64,000 bases of DNA. Origin: Sternotherus odoratus. Taxonomy: Eukaryota > Chordata > Testudines > Kinosternidae. Position 1 is the first letter of the stretch; the number at the start of each line of letters is the position of its first letter. The DNA lies in the NCBI GenBank assembly GCA_032164245.1, contig JAVMKO010000022.1, positions 10,105,845 to 10,169,844 of the forward strand. The letters run 5' to 3'. Positions 1-11,764 of the stretch are shown one piece after another. The position numbers and the translations under genes were made by a program. The notes below the pieces were generated by a model that was given only the letters and a program-made list of their open reading frames with translations, was not told where the DNA came from and did no database searches.

Positions 1-58
1 CAGCCGTGGCCAGCACCAGGGCCAGGGTGGTGACCCCCAGCAAGGCTAAGCTCTGCAT
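1..58 (-). CDS. OPTC: Opticin first coding exon (partial, runs off window edge)
   Basis: Seen: on the minus strand an ATG at 58 opens MQSLALLGVTTLALVLATA and leaves the window in frame. The leader has a short polar start, a hydrophobic core and small residues at the end, as expected of a secretory signal peptide. A pyrimidine-rich acceptor ending TTTTCTCAG lies 13 bases upstream, with its AG at 72-71, so this is an internal exon carrying the start codon. Known: opticin is a secreted class III small leucine-rich proteoglycan of vitreous and other matrix that binds collagen fibrils, and in vertebrates OPTC follows PRELP on the same strand. PRELP lies 11.5 kb upstream here in that orientation. 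Inferred: the identity rests on synteny, the leader and the exon structure. No leucine-rich repeat is inside the window. Another secreted protein is possible but less likely. Confidence 0.62.
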   Translation of the reverse strand, partial: MQSLALLGVTTLALVLATA

Positions 59-70
59 CCCGCACCTGTG
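1..70 (-). other. OPTC: OPTC exon 2 (12-base 5'UTR plus coding start) with its acceptor
   Basis: The exon begins at 70, directly after a CAG acceptor preceded by a run of C and T. The 12 bases 70-59 are 5'UTR and the ATG starts at 58. The 3' end of the exon lies outside the window. Confidence 0.5.
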
Positions 71-665
71 CTGAGAAAAGGGAAGCAACGAAGCATTTTT
101 GTCCCCGTTGGTCCGCTCGGTTCTGCTGCGGGGCCTGGGGGATGTACCCTACCTGCACAGCACAGGACTCTGAGCCCCCAGGAACACCTGCCTGAGGGGT
201 GCTTAGTGGAGTAGCATGCCCCGGCAGGCCGGTGCAGGGAACCCAATGCTAGAGCAGCAAGAGGGGGCCACGGTCCGGCAGAGAAGTGCAGCGGACATGG
301 CTTTCCTGCTGGAGAGCACCGATGGACTGTGCCTAGAGCCCCGCTGGAAATCATTACCCTCCTTTTCTTTGCAGGCTCTTTCATGCTTCAGTGCCCTGCT
401 GGGAGGGGAGAGGCCCAGAGCAGCTGTACAGAGCCTCACCTCCCGCTCACACGCCAGATTCCACCCCACAAACAGCCTTCAAAGAACAGGCAGCTTGGAG
501 AGAAGCTCCCCGACTGGGGAGTTAAAGACTTTTTGCTCTGACCCGAACTTTTGGCTGCAGGATGGAGAGAGGGAGAAGCATGAGAGGAACTCTCTGCTCT
601 TATGTGCTCCTTGAGCCGGGGATCACAAAGCTCATTACAGAGTTGGGGGCAGCGATATTCTTCCC

Positions 666-800
666 AGTTCACAGAGGGGGAAACTGAAGCACAGAAGGGG
701 GGGAAGTGACCTGCCCAAAGTCACCCGGTAGATCAGTGGCAGAGCTGGGGCGAGATCTCCCCTCCTCTAACCACTAGATCCCAGTCCCTTCCAGAGCTAG
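666..800 (-). repeat. MIR/CORE-like SINE, decayed
   Basis: The plus strand reads as the reverse complement of a tRNA-derived SINE: GGGGAAACTGAAGCACAG, then CCTGCCCAAAGTCACCCGG, then GTGGCAGAGCTGGG and a CTAACCACTAGATCCCAG head. This motif order recurs many times across the window in both orientations. Confidence 0.7.
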
Positions 801-1619
801 GATACAAACTAGGACTCTGCTGATCACCCCCTGGCGAGGCTCTTCTCAGATGGACGAATGAGAATCTGCCCCAAGCTTGTCTCAGCTGGAAATTGCCCTT
901 TGCCTATCTTACAGGATACAGTCACCGCCACCAGCTCGCACGGATCCTAAGGCCTAAGGGTCAGAGCATGCTCTTCCTCAGAGCAGTGTCCATCAGCAGA
1001 GATGTTGGGTCATTACTGGTAGCTTATGTTCAGGGGTGTGCACACACTGGGGTATGTCACGCAGCGGCACATCTGTGTAGACCCACACCTGGGGCGAGAT
1101 CTGTGTGAACTGCGTGAGACGGGGTGCCAGTGTACGTAGGGCCGGGTAAAACAGCTCGTGAATTACAGTCTGCCCTTCTCCCCTGAACAGACACACCGGG
1201 GGACACATTTTCAGTGCGGTTGACCGTTGCCACGGCTGCACACTCAACCGCCCATCTGCCTGCTCAGTTTGCACATGCGGTTGCAATAATGAGGCGGGCA
1301 GTTGGGCACCTGAACGGAAACCCTTTTTAAGAGACTGCTCTGGGAAGTAACAAATATCAGTTGCCTAGGGAAGGCCTTCAGAGACCAGAGAACCAGAATT
1401 GCACCAGGAACCGGCGATGACACTCTAAAGGCTACGCCATCTAACCCAGGGATTTCCCACACAGGGATCATGCGACAAACTAAGGCCAGGACACGTGATG
1501 GCCAGGATGAAATCCGAACTGGATTAGCTCCCTGGGAAAGGGGATTCATTCCCTTCCGAAGCAGCTCCTGCTTGGCTAGCAGCCCCTACTCTGAGCATGA
1601 CTCAAAGCGCTTGGCCCAT

Positions 1620-1840
1620 CTGTGTGTACACACAAACGCAAGAGCACCTATGCACGCACAAACACACACATCCACACGCCCCTGCACTCGCAAACGCAGC
1701 ATCCACACCGACACACACCCAAACAGCCCTACTCCCATGCATTCGCAGACACACACACACACACACACATGCAACAAATTTGGGAAAACATTACACCCAC
1801 GCGCACACACGGACCAGCACACGCTTATTTGGCACAGCTC
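1620..1840. repeat. CA-rich low-complexity tract
   Basis: Imperfect (CA)n mixed with ACACGC/ACACAT units over about 220 bases. There is one purer run near 1750-1770. The proteins read through it are His/Thr- or Val/Cys-rich repeats and are not genes. Confidence 0.85.
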
Positions 1841-2124
1841 TGGCCAGTCTATAAAAGCCAGCACTGAATTGCAAATGTCCTGACGTGAGGAGGCCGGCCC
1901 TTAATCCCAGCTATTTTCCCGCAGATCAAACCCAGCATGAAGAGAGTCATAAAAAAGCCTTTGAAAGGAACACTGCAGGCAGCCCTCATGCAATCTGCAT
2001 CAAGCCCAGTCCCCAGGTAGTCCCCACCCCCACACCGCCTCTGAACTGAGCATGAAAGCCCCTGAGCTCAGCTGGCTCAAGAGAGAGACGGGGAGAGAGA
2101 AGCCCACGAGCCCCAGACACGTAC

Positions 2125-2180
2125 CCCCTGGTCCCTCGGTCTGCCCTGGAAGAGCGCGAACTGGCCCAGTTCCTGCAAAG
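2125..2180 (-). other. OPTC: Candidate non-coding OPTC exon 1
   Basis: Read on the minus strand, a TATA-like element (2211-2205) is followed about 30 bases later by a plausible start-site zone. The sequence then runs to a donor GGGG|GTACGT with its GT at 2124-2123. The exon would join the acceptor next to 70. There is no direct transcript evidence; both exon ends are estimates. Confidence 0.35.
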
Positions 2181-2195
2181 CTGAGCCCCAAAGGG

Positions 2196-2310
2196 CGGCA
2201 GAGGTTTTTAAGGAGGGCGAGGGCAGCCCTGGTTGGGGAGGTGGGAGTGTGCAAGGGATAAGCAGGAAGTGCAGCCAATCAGGGTGGTGATTATTCCAGC
2301 TGTCACCTGC
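2196..2310 (-). promoter_or_regulatory. Candidate OPTC promoter
   Basis: On the minus strand the block holds an E-box-rich stretch (CAGGTGACAGCTG, near 2300-2310), an inverted CCAAT box (plus-strand CCAAT at 2275-2279), an ETS-like CACTTCCTG beside it, and a TATA-like TTAAAAA at 2211-2205. Their order and spacing suit an RNA polymerase II promoter firing to the left. Confidence 0.4.
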
Positions 2311-4084
2311 CCCCCCTTCCTCCTCCCATGGTGTCCCCCAGGGGCTAGCAGCCATGCTTACCTATAGCTTCTTTCCTCCAAGAGGCTGGGCTTGCTTTTA
2401 GGGCAATGCTGGGAAGGGGGAGGTGGACCTGAGAGCACTTTTCTCCCCCCCTCTCCCTCCCTCCCCCCGCACAGACTTTACAGCCTGTTACCTTGGGGGG
2501 AGGCAGAGGTGCCCCTAGGGTGACACACAGCGTGTGCAGGGGGAACGCTGCACTATGCCCCACTTAAACCCATCAGTTCTAATGCTGGGCCCACCAAAGC
2601 CAGCCAGAGTTTTGCCATAAACTCCCCTGGGACCAGTGTCTGGGTTGTACAGGCTCCAGGGCACCCCTCCACCCCCCATGGCTGCCCTGAGTTATGCCGG
2701 AGGGGCGGCGAGCTGACCACAGGGGCCTTAGAATCTGCGACTCAGGGGTTCCCACCTGGTGGCCCGTGGACCACCAGGGTTGGGCAGAACCCGTGTTGGG
2801 GTGGGCAGGGTGCAGGCACTGACGCCTGCCCCAGGCCCCCCCGCTGCTGAATCCCATCCAACGCACAGGACTTCCTCCCAGCCGTCCCCCCCCCCCCCCG
2901 GAAGCCACTGCTCGGGGGGTGCTGGGTGTCCCCACAATGGCCAATGGGAGGGGAAGTGTCCCCACGCTGCTGTATGCGGAGATAGGGTCCACACGCTGGG
3001 AAAGCCTGACATTTCCCCTGGGCTCGGCTGCGTTTTGGAAGGGACAGTGCAGTGTTTCACGTGAATTTCGCACGGGGGCAGGAAATTGGGGAGGTGGGAA
3101 ATGTGCCTTCTGGAGGTAGGATCTCACTGGTTTGGGGCCAGCCAGCATACCTAGACAAATCCTTATTTGGTGGGTATAAACCCGTTCCTAGCAGGGTCCT
3201 TGTTGGCTGGCTGCCAAATCCCACCCCACCCCCCACACGATAGCGGTCTGGTTGCTGTTATGGCCAGGATGGGCCCACGGCCCAGCACCGGAGGGCTGTT
3301 TAAATTCAACGCCTCATTAAAAAACCCGTCTTTTGTAGCCAAAGCTCCGGCTGGAAGCAGCCGCCCCCACTCCCACCCCCCCACTCCCACCCCCGCGCAA
3401 GAGATTAGTGCCGGCTCGCACCTCGGCAGTGCTGTTGCTTTGGAAACCCGGAGGGTGGGGGCGCGTTGTTTGTTGATGCCGGGCATACAGTGCTGACGTC
3501 AGGGCCGCTCCTCTCTAGGTGGGACAGCGGCTCCTCCACATCTGTGTGGCCCAGGGGTCAAACGCCCTCACCTCCCCTTACCCAGGGCAGAGGGGTGGCA
3601 GCGTGTCCACCAGGCATGCAGCCCCCCCGCTGCACTGGAGCCTGCTGCAGCAGTCGCATTAGGCGTGCTCCAGCGTCCTCCTAGGTGTGTGGGGGGGGGT
3701 TGGGGGGGAGGTGTTGCAGGGCTGCCCAGCTGGTGACTGCTTGGAACAGGAATGGCTGTAGCCGTGCACTTACTACCGCTGGTCCAGAATCGCACCCGAT
3801 GGTGGCAGAGACCCCTCCTGAGCCATGGGCCGTTCCCATCCTGAACAGGGAGGCAAGGGGTGCAAAGAGGAAAAGCCCCCTCTCTGATCCCTGGCCGTGT
3901 TTGTGTTGCAGCCCGTCTGATAGCGCCTCACTCCCCATGTGTCATACAGCAACCCAGGGAATACTCTCATCCCCCTCCAGCGGGCAAGCCTGGAAAGTAA
4001 GTTAGCAGGATCACCCACTCTGTGCCCAGAGGAGGAGCAGCAGACTGGCTGAAAGGGACAACATGGGGAACACACGTGATTACC

Positions 4085-4225
4085 GAGCAGCAGTGTGGCC
4101 TAGGGGATAGAGCATCGCACTGGGACTCGGTAGTCAATTTCCATCTCAGTCACTGCTTTGCTTAGGCAAAGGCACGCCACTGCTCTGTGCCTCAGTTTCC
4201 CCATCTGTAAAATGGGCATAAATGT
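4085..4225 (+). repeat. MIR/CORE-like SINE
   Basis: A tRNA-like head (GTGGCCTAGGGGATAGAGCA) is followed by the diagnostic tail CTCTGTGCCTCAGTTTCC, then CCATCTGTAAAATGGGCAT. Orientation is forward. The head resembles a tRNA but the copy is not a functional tRNA gene. Confidence 0.8.
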
Positions 4226-7200
4226 ACCGATCCATGTAGACAGCACCTCCACCAACAGATCTTTACCTTCGTGTTAAGCTGTTTTCTTGTACGTTGTTAA
4301 GTTGTGTTGTATGTTGTTATCAGGGGGGTTTAGTAGGAACTTAAGTCCTGTCCGTGGTTCTGGAGTTGTTACTTGCGGTGTTCGGATAAATCTCTGTCCT
4401 TCCAGCACGATACTGACCTTTGTAAAGCAGATCTAGGGGTGAAAAACACTAGATAAAACTAGGAGTTATTATTCCAGGGGGAGGGGAGTTCTGTACTGCT
4501 ACAGTGCTAGCCCTGCATCCTAACGTCCCTTAACAGGGCACTGAGGGGAGAGGGAGCTGAGAATTTCAAAGAACAGCTGATTTTTAAAGGTAAATATTTG
4601 GCGTGTGCTAGAGGTACAGAGCTTTCTGTGCCTGGCTGCACCCACAGCTGGAGGTGGGTAGCTGCAACTTACTCTCCTCTCTCTTCCTTTCATTAGTTTA
4701 ATGAAAACAAGGGGGGGCTGAGAAGCACTGTCTACAGCCAGGAGTTGTCCGGAAAAGCTTCCCCCCGCCCCAGCAAATGCTCCTCAGCTTCCCAGCGTCT
4801 CCAGCCCTGCGGGTACCACAGCTCCGCCAAGGCACCTGAATCCCTCTCCTGCTCATTCCACAGCCAGCGGCTGCCCAAGCCAATCTACCGCCCTAGGCAA
4901 AACATCAGTGTGCAGCTGCCCCTGTTCCTGCTCTCAGGGACCCCTTCTCCATCAGCCACCCCCCCCACACACCCTCTTTGGCCTCCTCCATGTCCCTGGG
5001 GCCAGGGACTTGCTCCCCATCCATCCCTGCCCTGGCTTCCTCTTGCCGCTCCGAGGCTGGAGACCCCTACCCTCTGCAATCCTTCCCCAGCTCAGCCCCA
5101 GTGGAACCCAGGCACCCCCCTCCCATCTGGCCTCTCGCACTTGGCACCCCCAGCCCACAAGCCGCACCCTGAGTCTGCCGGTGGGAGTGCTTCCCGGAAT
5201 CCCACTCCTTGGAGTCTCGGCTGACAGCCGCCCCTTCCCCCAGGCAGCTCTGCTAGCCTTATCCCCCGCCGTCCATGGCAGGAATAGCGGGATGGAACTC
5301 CCCAAATCTGCCATCCCCAGAAATCCACCACCCTAGGCAGCTGCCTAGCTTTGATATGCCTAGAATGGCTTCTGCCCACAGCTCTACCCATGCACCTTAC
5401 GCTCGGCCTGCAGGCCCCACTGCTGTTCCCTTCCTGGCTCCCTACACACCTCTCTGCCATTGCCCCTCAGCCCTGACCTATAGCCACACTGCTCCCAGGT
5501 CCAGCCCTCTCCATGGCGGATGGCCGGAGAGACAGTTTTGTGCCTCGTGACTTGCACAGATGCCCTCTACGGGTTACTTCCTAGTTTGATGCTTTCGGTT
5601 CACATCAGCCTCCCAAGATCAGTGTCTGTCGGAGGAACTGAACATCACGGCCTCTTGGAGGACGTGTATCCCGATTACACGTCCCGGCACTGAATGGGCC
5701 ACCTAGCCCGGAGCCTGGGCTTGGAACCAGAATCTGAGGAACACGCAGGCACATTTCACATCTGCAAGTGCTCACACCTCTAAAAAGCTCATGTCAACCC
5801 CCCCTCCCCCCGCACACACATAGGCAGCCCTCTGCAGAGACCCTCACTTATAAACACACAATCCCATCGCACAGACACACACACACGTTCTGCTCTCTTT
5901 CGCACACAGCGCCTCCTCCCACACACGCTCCCACCTACGCAGACTAATGCGGTACACCGCAAGACCCTCGCTGTCTCCCCAGCCAACACACAGCACTGCG
6001 GGCTCAGACCCATAATAGGGACCACACCGAGGTACCTGGGTCACGTACTTCATGGATCACCCGCACAGGCCCAGGCGGGGCAATGGGGAGGGCTGCGCGA
6101 GATGATTGTGGGAAGCAGGGGAGGGCGAAGGTGGAGTGATGGGGAGGTGCTAAGAATCCTGGAAAGACCCAAGCTGTGTTCTAGCTCAAAGGGCAGCCAT
6201 GCCCTACAGCCCCGTCCCCGCTAGTCACAGAAAAGCACTGCGGACCTGCACTCATCCGTTTTAAGCCCTCATTAGAGGCTCGCCAGGGCTGGAGCTGGCG
6301 CGGCAGCCCGGAGAGGCGCATTCCAGCTGACCCAGCGTGTCTTCTCCTTTGAAGGGCCCAGCGGCATTTGGCTGCTTTCCAGGGGTCTCCCGGGGGCCGT
6401 GCCGTCCGCTCGATGAAACAGGCTCGGTTTGCGGAGAAGTCAGGAGTGAAGCGCTGATCGCTCGGGCTGGGCCAGAGAGAGAGAGAGGCTTGCCGTTCGG
6501 AGAGCACTGCTGTAGCCAGCCGAAGCGAAGTGGAGGGAGATACTGGGAGATACTCCAGGGAGGCATTAAAGGCAGACAGCTAGGTATACCCCGTCCCCTC
6601 CAGCCCAGGAAATATCAGGCACAATTCATTTCCTGCAGGCTGGAAGATTTTAAACCGCTGCCAGGTGCGGGCTGAAAGCCACGGCCCGTCCCATGGGAGC
6701 GGGGAACGGCAGAAGGCCCGGGATGCAGCAAGAACTCTTGGTAGGAATTCTGGCTGAATTCGAACCCACGACAGCTCTGCTAGGCCCCGGTGCTTTTCCA
6801 AAGGAGTTGAGGTCCACCCAGGCCCATTTCTTTCCCGCCCCAGGCTGTGCTGCAGAATGAATGGGACTTTGCAGGACACCGGGGCTCCATGCTTGTGCAT
6901 CCCCTAATAGCATGGGGGCCACAGTTTGTAATTAATCTCGTTGTACATCTTGCACCAGACCCCCTATTTTAGCCTCTCTTCTCTCAGACCCCCTTCCCCT
7001 CCCCATATAGCAAATGCCTCGTCAGCCCTAGGAACTCCTTTGATGTTCCCATCTGCATGCAGCATGCTCATATCCCCAGGATCGACAGCAATCCACTGGG
7101 GCTAATTAGGACATTTCCCACATTCCCCTTGATGCCTGATAACACAACCCCACCTCAGAGGTTGGAGAGCTCACAAGTTACCACCCCACTTTCTTCAGAG

Positions 7201-7299
7201 CCCCGGGGGGCTGCTGTTTGCAGTGGGGGGGGGAAATGATCCCCCTCCTCTTTTGTTATTGTTGTGTTGATGTCCTGTCTAGAGGGGTGGCAAGGGAAT

Positions 7300-7300
<1 letters not shown>

Positions 7301-7337
<37 letters not shown>

Positions 7338-7339
7338 AT
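7301..7339. repeat. (CT)n-(CA)n microsatellite
   Basis: A short CT run passes directly into about 12 CA units. Short open frames across it encode Ser/Leu and Thr/His repeats and were discarded. Confidence 0.9.
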
Positions 7340-7849
7340 CCCCCAGAGAGTTAACGATTCCTGCCTCGATCACAATATAAAACTCTCCGGTTTTATCCTG
7401 TGGTGAGCAGCGTGAGGCTAGCTTGCTCCCTGCACCCACGCTGCACACGGGGACACACCTCCCTGCCAACACACACGTGAACGGAGCGCCAGGTCTGGGC
7501 ACATGCGCTGACACACACACTCACCCCCAGTCCCCCACCCACCCCTTTATGATTCATGCATCCATGACAGTCTCTGATGAGCTCTGAGTCTACAGCAATG
7601 GGCAGAGAGCTAAACTGCAGCCCACAGCCATTCTGTTCCCATGCATATGCCCCCCCCCACATACACACAGCCAGTCACTACCATTTACCCCACACATCTC
7701 CATATCATTTGAGAGCTGACACATACCCCTAGACACCCAGGCAGACACCATCACTCCTCCCCACACCCATTCCACATACACCTAGACAGAGACTCACCCC
7801 AGGCTGCGCACTCCCCGCACAAACGCTCCCTCCCCAAGCGTGCAACACT

Positions 7850-8130
7850 TGTGAACTGGCAAGCGTCGCCCGCTTGGAAAGTGCATGCCTCCTCCGCCGC
7901 CAGCGCGTGGGCCATGGAGAGGGCAACACGCTCCTACCAGCTCGCAGAGTCAGGGCTTTCATTCAAGTGGTAGAAATCTTTGCTTCGGTGCGGAAGGTCC
8001 CTGCTCTTCCCTGGGATCCTCTGCGGTAATTGCACGTGCGAATGGGCCAGGAAAGGAGTGTATTTCTCAAGATGGAAGCTCAGATTCTCCGCTGGGCGCA
8101 GCAGAACGGAGGGGCCCCGCGCGGGAGCTG
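7850..8130. other. CpG-richer patch between OPTC and PRELP
   Basis: This stretch has more CpG than its surroundings (for example GCGTCGCCCGC, GCCGCCAGCGCG and CCCCGCGCGGGAG). It has no exon signature and no long open frame with family features. A distal regulatory element is possible but unproven. Confidence 0.3.
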
Positions 8131-8626
8131 GTTACAACTCACTGGTGCTCCGTCCAAGCCTGGCCCAGCTGAGAACAGCCGGGGGAGGGTGGGGAGGCTG
8201 CTATAATTTGCATCAGATGGTAGCACCCTGGGGACCTATCCACCCGCTATGGATCTTTTGAGAAAATCATGCTTTGCCCATATCTCTGCCTGCCCTGCAG
8301 AGGTGGTTGCTTAGGCTATGAGAGCTCCGATGTCTGCTAGGACCTTCTTCACACGGGGGATATCCCCAGTTGGGGGGTTAGGGTAAGATTTCTCTTTCTT
8401 CCCTCTGGCAGCGTAGCCCAAAGGGAGCAGAGGAAGACAGGGCAGAGGATCTGACCCTGAACTTCATAGTGGTGCCCAGACACCAATGCGATGGGCACCG
8501 TCCCAGAGAACCCTTGCAGTGAAAAAACAAAAATCAGTCCATCAGTTGCTAACAGGTCCCTGGGCAGCATTTTCTGACAGCACTTCCAGGTTTCTTTTTG
8601 AATCGTTTTATTTTCACTGCCACAGG

Positions 8627-8632
8627 CAAGGA
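8627..8632 (-). terminator. PRELP: Candidate PRELP polyadenylation signal AATAAA
   Basis: The plus strand has TTTATT here, giving AATAAA on the minus strand about 2.96 kb after the PRELP stop. A T-rich stretch (GATTTTTGTTTTTTC) follows roughly 80 bases downstream. PRELP mRNAs elsewhere have 3'UTRs of several kb, so the distance is acceptable. An ATTAAA at 10424-10419 is a nearer alternative. Confidence 0.35.
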
Positions 8633-11588
8633 GAAGTGAAAATACCATTGAGCTAAAATCAGTTGAGAGCTACTGTATGTATATAGCTATACATGTACAG
8701 TGTACTGGTATATATTACACATATAGATATATAAATATATACATAGGGTTTCCAGGTTTAAGGCTGAAACCAGTCAAACCCAATAAATCCCATCGAGGAA
8801 CATTTGGAGAAGAGGGTTTTATCAAAAATACCTGCCTGGAATTTGCAACTTTCACAGTGTTTGAAGAGGGGATAAATAGATCTAAACAGTCTCTCTACTG
8901 CTTCCTGGGAGCTCGTCCCTGGAGCGTGGCAGGTAGAGTTTGAAAAGCACAAAGAGTTAAGGCATCTAGTTCCCACTGATTTTCATGGATCACTCATGCC
9001 GATTTGCAATGGAAGCTGGACATCTAACTCCCATTTGTGCTTTAAAAACCTCCTCCTCTCACAGAGGGTTCATGTTTTGTTGAATTCAAGGAAGACAATT
9101 GCAGGTGGGTTTCTGTGTTTATAAACACCAATTTAAAACCCATTCTTTTTTCCTTTAAAAAAACGAGCCTCATTTGGTCCAGAACATAAACAAGGAAAAT
9201 CAGAAAGAACCGAAACCCAGACCCCTATGTATGCCATGGCGAAGGAGGGGGAGTCGTACATATAAGAACTGGGGGGTGAAATAAAAAATAAGCTCATAAA
9301 AAACCTTTTTTTTTTTTTTCAAAATGAAAAAGGTACAGACAGGCAACGGCGTTTGGTTCTGTAAAGCAACCAAGAATGAAACATAACACAAGGTAGGCTA
9401 GGCAAGAGACCAGGAGATCACATTCTACATGTCACAATCCAAAGCAACTCAACTGAGATCAACGGAGTGACTGCGGAGTTATCCCTGCGTCACTGAGATC
9501 TGAACCCGGCCCCCCGGACCCAAGGAGGAGAGTGGGTTTCATGCTTGCATTGCTGTTAAAATAATTGACTCCAAGCATGCACCTCCAACAGAAGCGCCAG
9601 TAGGACAACCTGTCCCCTTATTGAGAAGACGTGTCCAGGGGATAATGGGGCTATCTGGTCAAGGGGCCATTGATGTAAATGAGAGTCCACTGGCTTTGAG
9701 GGTGTGTGTGTGTGTGTGGGGGGGGGGAGTTGGATGGAGGAGGGCGTTGCACTTATACTGTCAGCTACTGAATTCAATCTGTGTAGTTCCACAGTGCCAT
9801 ACTGGCTTACACAGAGAGCCAAAGGGAAACCAGACCAAGAGAACAGGGCGGGATAGGAAGAGAGGAGACCGTGGGAAGGTTAGCATAATGGGCACATCTT
9901 ACCCAGCAATTCCAAAGCTAGAGACCTGGTTGGAGGTAAAGGAAAGGGGTGTATGTGGCGGAGGGGATAGGGATGGCAGGGAGAGTATTGGAATGTGAAG
10001 GGGGAAAGACCAATGAGATGGAACCTCCACTAGCCTAGCTACACTGAAGTCCATAGAGTTTTGCAGATTCAGACCCACCAAAGATCTGCCAAGACAAAGC
10101 ACCAAAATGGATTTACAGGGCAAGCCCGCGAGGCGTCCCTTACGGACACCAAACCCAATTCTGCTCTCAGTTACCGAATCCTGCTGAGTTCAAAGCGAGC
10201 TGCACAGGGGTAAGGGAGAGAAGCATTGGGCTGGTTTTGCTGTGCATGCTTGGAAAGGTGACCTCCAATCACGCAGAGGAGGCAGAGCAAAATCACAGGG
10301 ATCTTGATTTGGAAGTTCTCAGTGATGGTTGATGCCCATGCTGCTCTGACACAAGGGCAGACTGGTGTGTGTGCGCACACGAGAGGTATTCCACCAGGAT
10401 TCCTATAATCCACGGGGTTTTAATGTGGGACCTTATGGGGACTCCTTATGGGGTCTATCTGATTTGGTGATGGGGAACAGCTGGTGATCCTGGCTCCCAT
10501 GAATTGCGACAGGATCCAACATGGCGCAGCAAGAAACTGCTATGTGGTTGAGGAAGTTGCTTGTTTACATGAAATTTCTTCCATGGGAATACGTTCAACC
10601 CACTCAGGGGCTCTGCACACCTGCCATGTGCTTATATGGGGTCTGCACCCAGAATCTTCTGCTCAGTGGGGAAACCTCTGAGGTTTCATCAGCTTTCGTT
10701 GGCATGAAGCTGGTGGGTGAGTCCAGCATCAATGTTGCCCGAAGACACAATGGCTGAGCAAACCCATGGGGTTTCCCTAGGATCATCCAAAGTGAAGAGT
10801 GAGCTGCACCAGCTTTGGCCAAGGAGAGGACGTGGAAGGAAGTAGAACCTGATCTGGATTCCCCACGCCCACCTCAAATGAATTCTGTGCCCATGGAAGA
10901 GAAGGATCTGAACTGGATCTAGGGGCCCAAGACAACTTTGGTTATTCTGCCAGATAGTGCAGCTTTGGGGATGAAATCGCCTTGTCTCATAAAGTAGCTA
11001 TAATTGCCCCGGATCATTGTCCAGTCCCAGGCCCCCTTCTCCTCCCATCTGCCAGACAGCCCCTCCACCACTGGGTGCTCCCAAAACAAAGCTCACGTAC
11101 CGCTGTCTGCTGGAGTTGGGAGGAGATGCTGACAAAGACCAGGTCCACCTGGGGATGGTTCCTATGGCTGGAAGATGTACAGACCTGGGAGGGAAAGGCA
11201 GTTACATGCTGGGTATAAGGGGGTGGTATTTGAGCAGGCACCTCTTCTGTGACTTTGACCTAAAGGGTAGAGTGAAAGGGCCACATGTACACGAAGGCCT
11301 TGGATGCTTATTGTGGCATAGTACCATGGTGTGGGCACTACAGGTATCGGACAGGAAGTGCACTCCTATAAGATACATGCAGCATCCACAAGGCAGTACC
11401 GTGCTGCACCTAATGGCGGGGCTCCTTGCAGCAGAGGAAGGAGGAAAGAGAGCGGGGAGACAGAGCATTGAGGGGTGAGTGGGGTGGGTTGAATGTGGGA
11501 ACAAGATATTTTCCAAGTGTCTGACATAGACTGGAGTCAATTGTCTGCGCAAAGCCAAAGTCCCGGGAGAGTGGCACAGCTGGGAGAG
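8633..11588 (-). other. PRELP: Putative PRELP 3'UTR
   Basis: This lies between the PRELP stop codon and the AATAAA at 8632-8627. No open frame in it resembles a known family. A TA-rich tract at 8670-8745 lies near its distal end, and a foldback-type repeat fragment at 9440-9515 falls inside it. The true 3' end is not fixed by the sequence. Confidence 0.4.
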
Positions 11589-11764
11589 TTAAAACACGAC
11601 TGACTGTAGGAGCCGGAAGCACATCATGAGGTCCAAGGGGATGGGTGGTTTCAGGTGGTTGCCGTCCAGACGAAGGTAGCGGAGTCGGGGCACGTTTTCT
11701 AGATCCAAGGAGAGGTCTTGGAAGGTAACCAGGGTGGTGGGGCAAATCTGGGTCCCGTTGATTC
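11589..11764 (-). CDS. PRELP: Prolargin (PRELP), exon 3, C-terminal part
   Basis: This exon is too short for an ORF scan and was found by looking for the missing C-terminus. After the acceptor CCCCTGCAG the minus strand reads GA ATC AAC GGG. Joined to the final A of exon 2 it gives R-INGTQICPTTLVTFQDL, then further LRR sequence, and ends with MMCFRLLQSVVF and TAA at 11591-11589. It supplies residues 315-372: a sequon at N317 (NGT), the last LRRs (LRYLRLDGNHLKPPIP), and the C322 and C363 pair that closes the SLRP ear repeat. The ending is typical of prolargin, which in mammals ends in nearly the same residues. Codon 315 is AGA (Arg), where mammals have Lys. Confidence 0.95.

Larger units (their letters stand above)
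71..2124 (-). other. Putative OPTC intron 1
   Basis: This interval lies between the acceptor at 71 and the candidate donor at 2124-2119 (GTACGT). It holds a decayed SINE near 666-800, a CA-rich low-complexity stretch at 1620-1840, and otherwise nothing recognisable. Open frames within it overlap CA repeats or lack any family signature. It is an intron only if the proposed exon 1 is right. Confidence 0.4.
2311..8626. other. OPTC-PRELP intergenic DNA
   Basis: No coding exon was recognised. Contents: C and G homopolymers (14 C at 2886-2899), a SINE at 4085-4225, a proline-rich GC stretch at 4740-5500 whose open frames look compositional, CpG-richer patches near 6290-6450 and 7860-8130, and a CT/CA microsatellite at 7301-7339. 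Confidence 0.6.

Noticed and set aside
2579..3148. 189-codon open frame on the minus strand
   Set aside because: G/C homopolymer and Gly/Pro/Trp-rich composition, no family signature, overlapping open frames on the other strand.
4085..4225. tRNA gene
   Set aside because: The tRNA-like head belongs to a SINE; it lacks a full cloverleaf and has the SINE tail.
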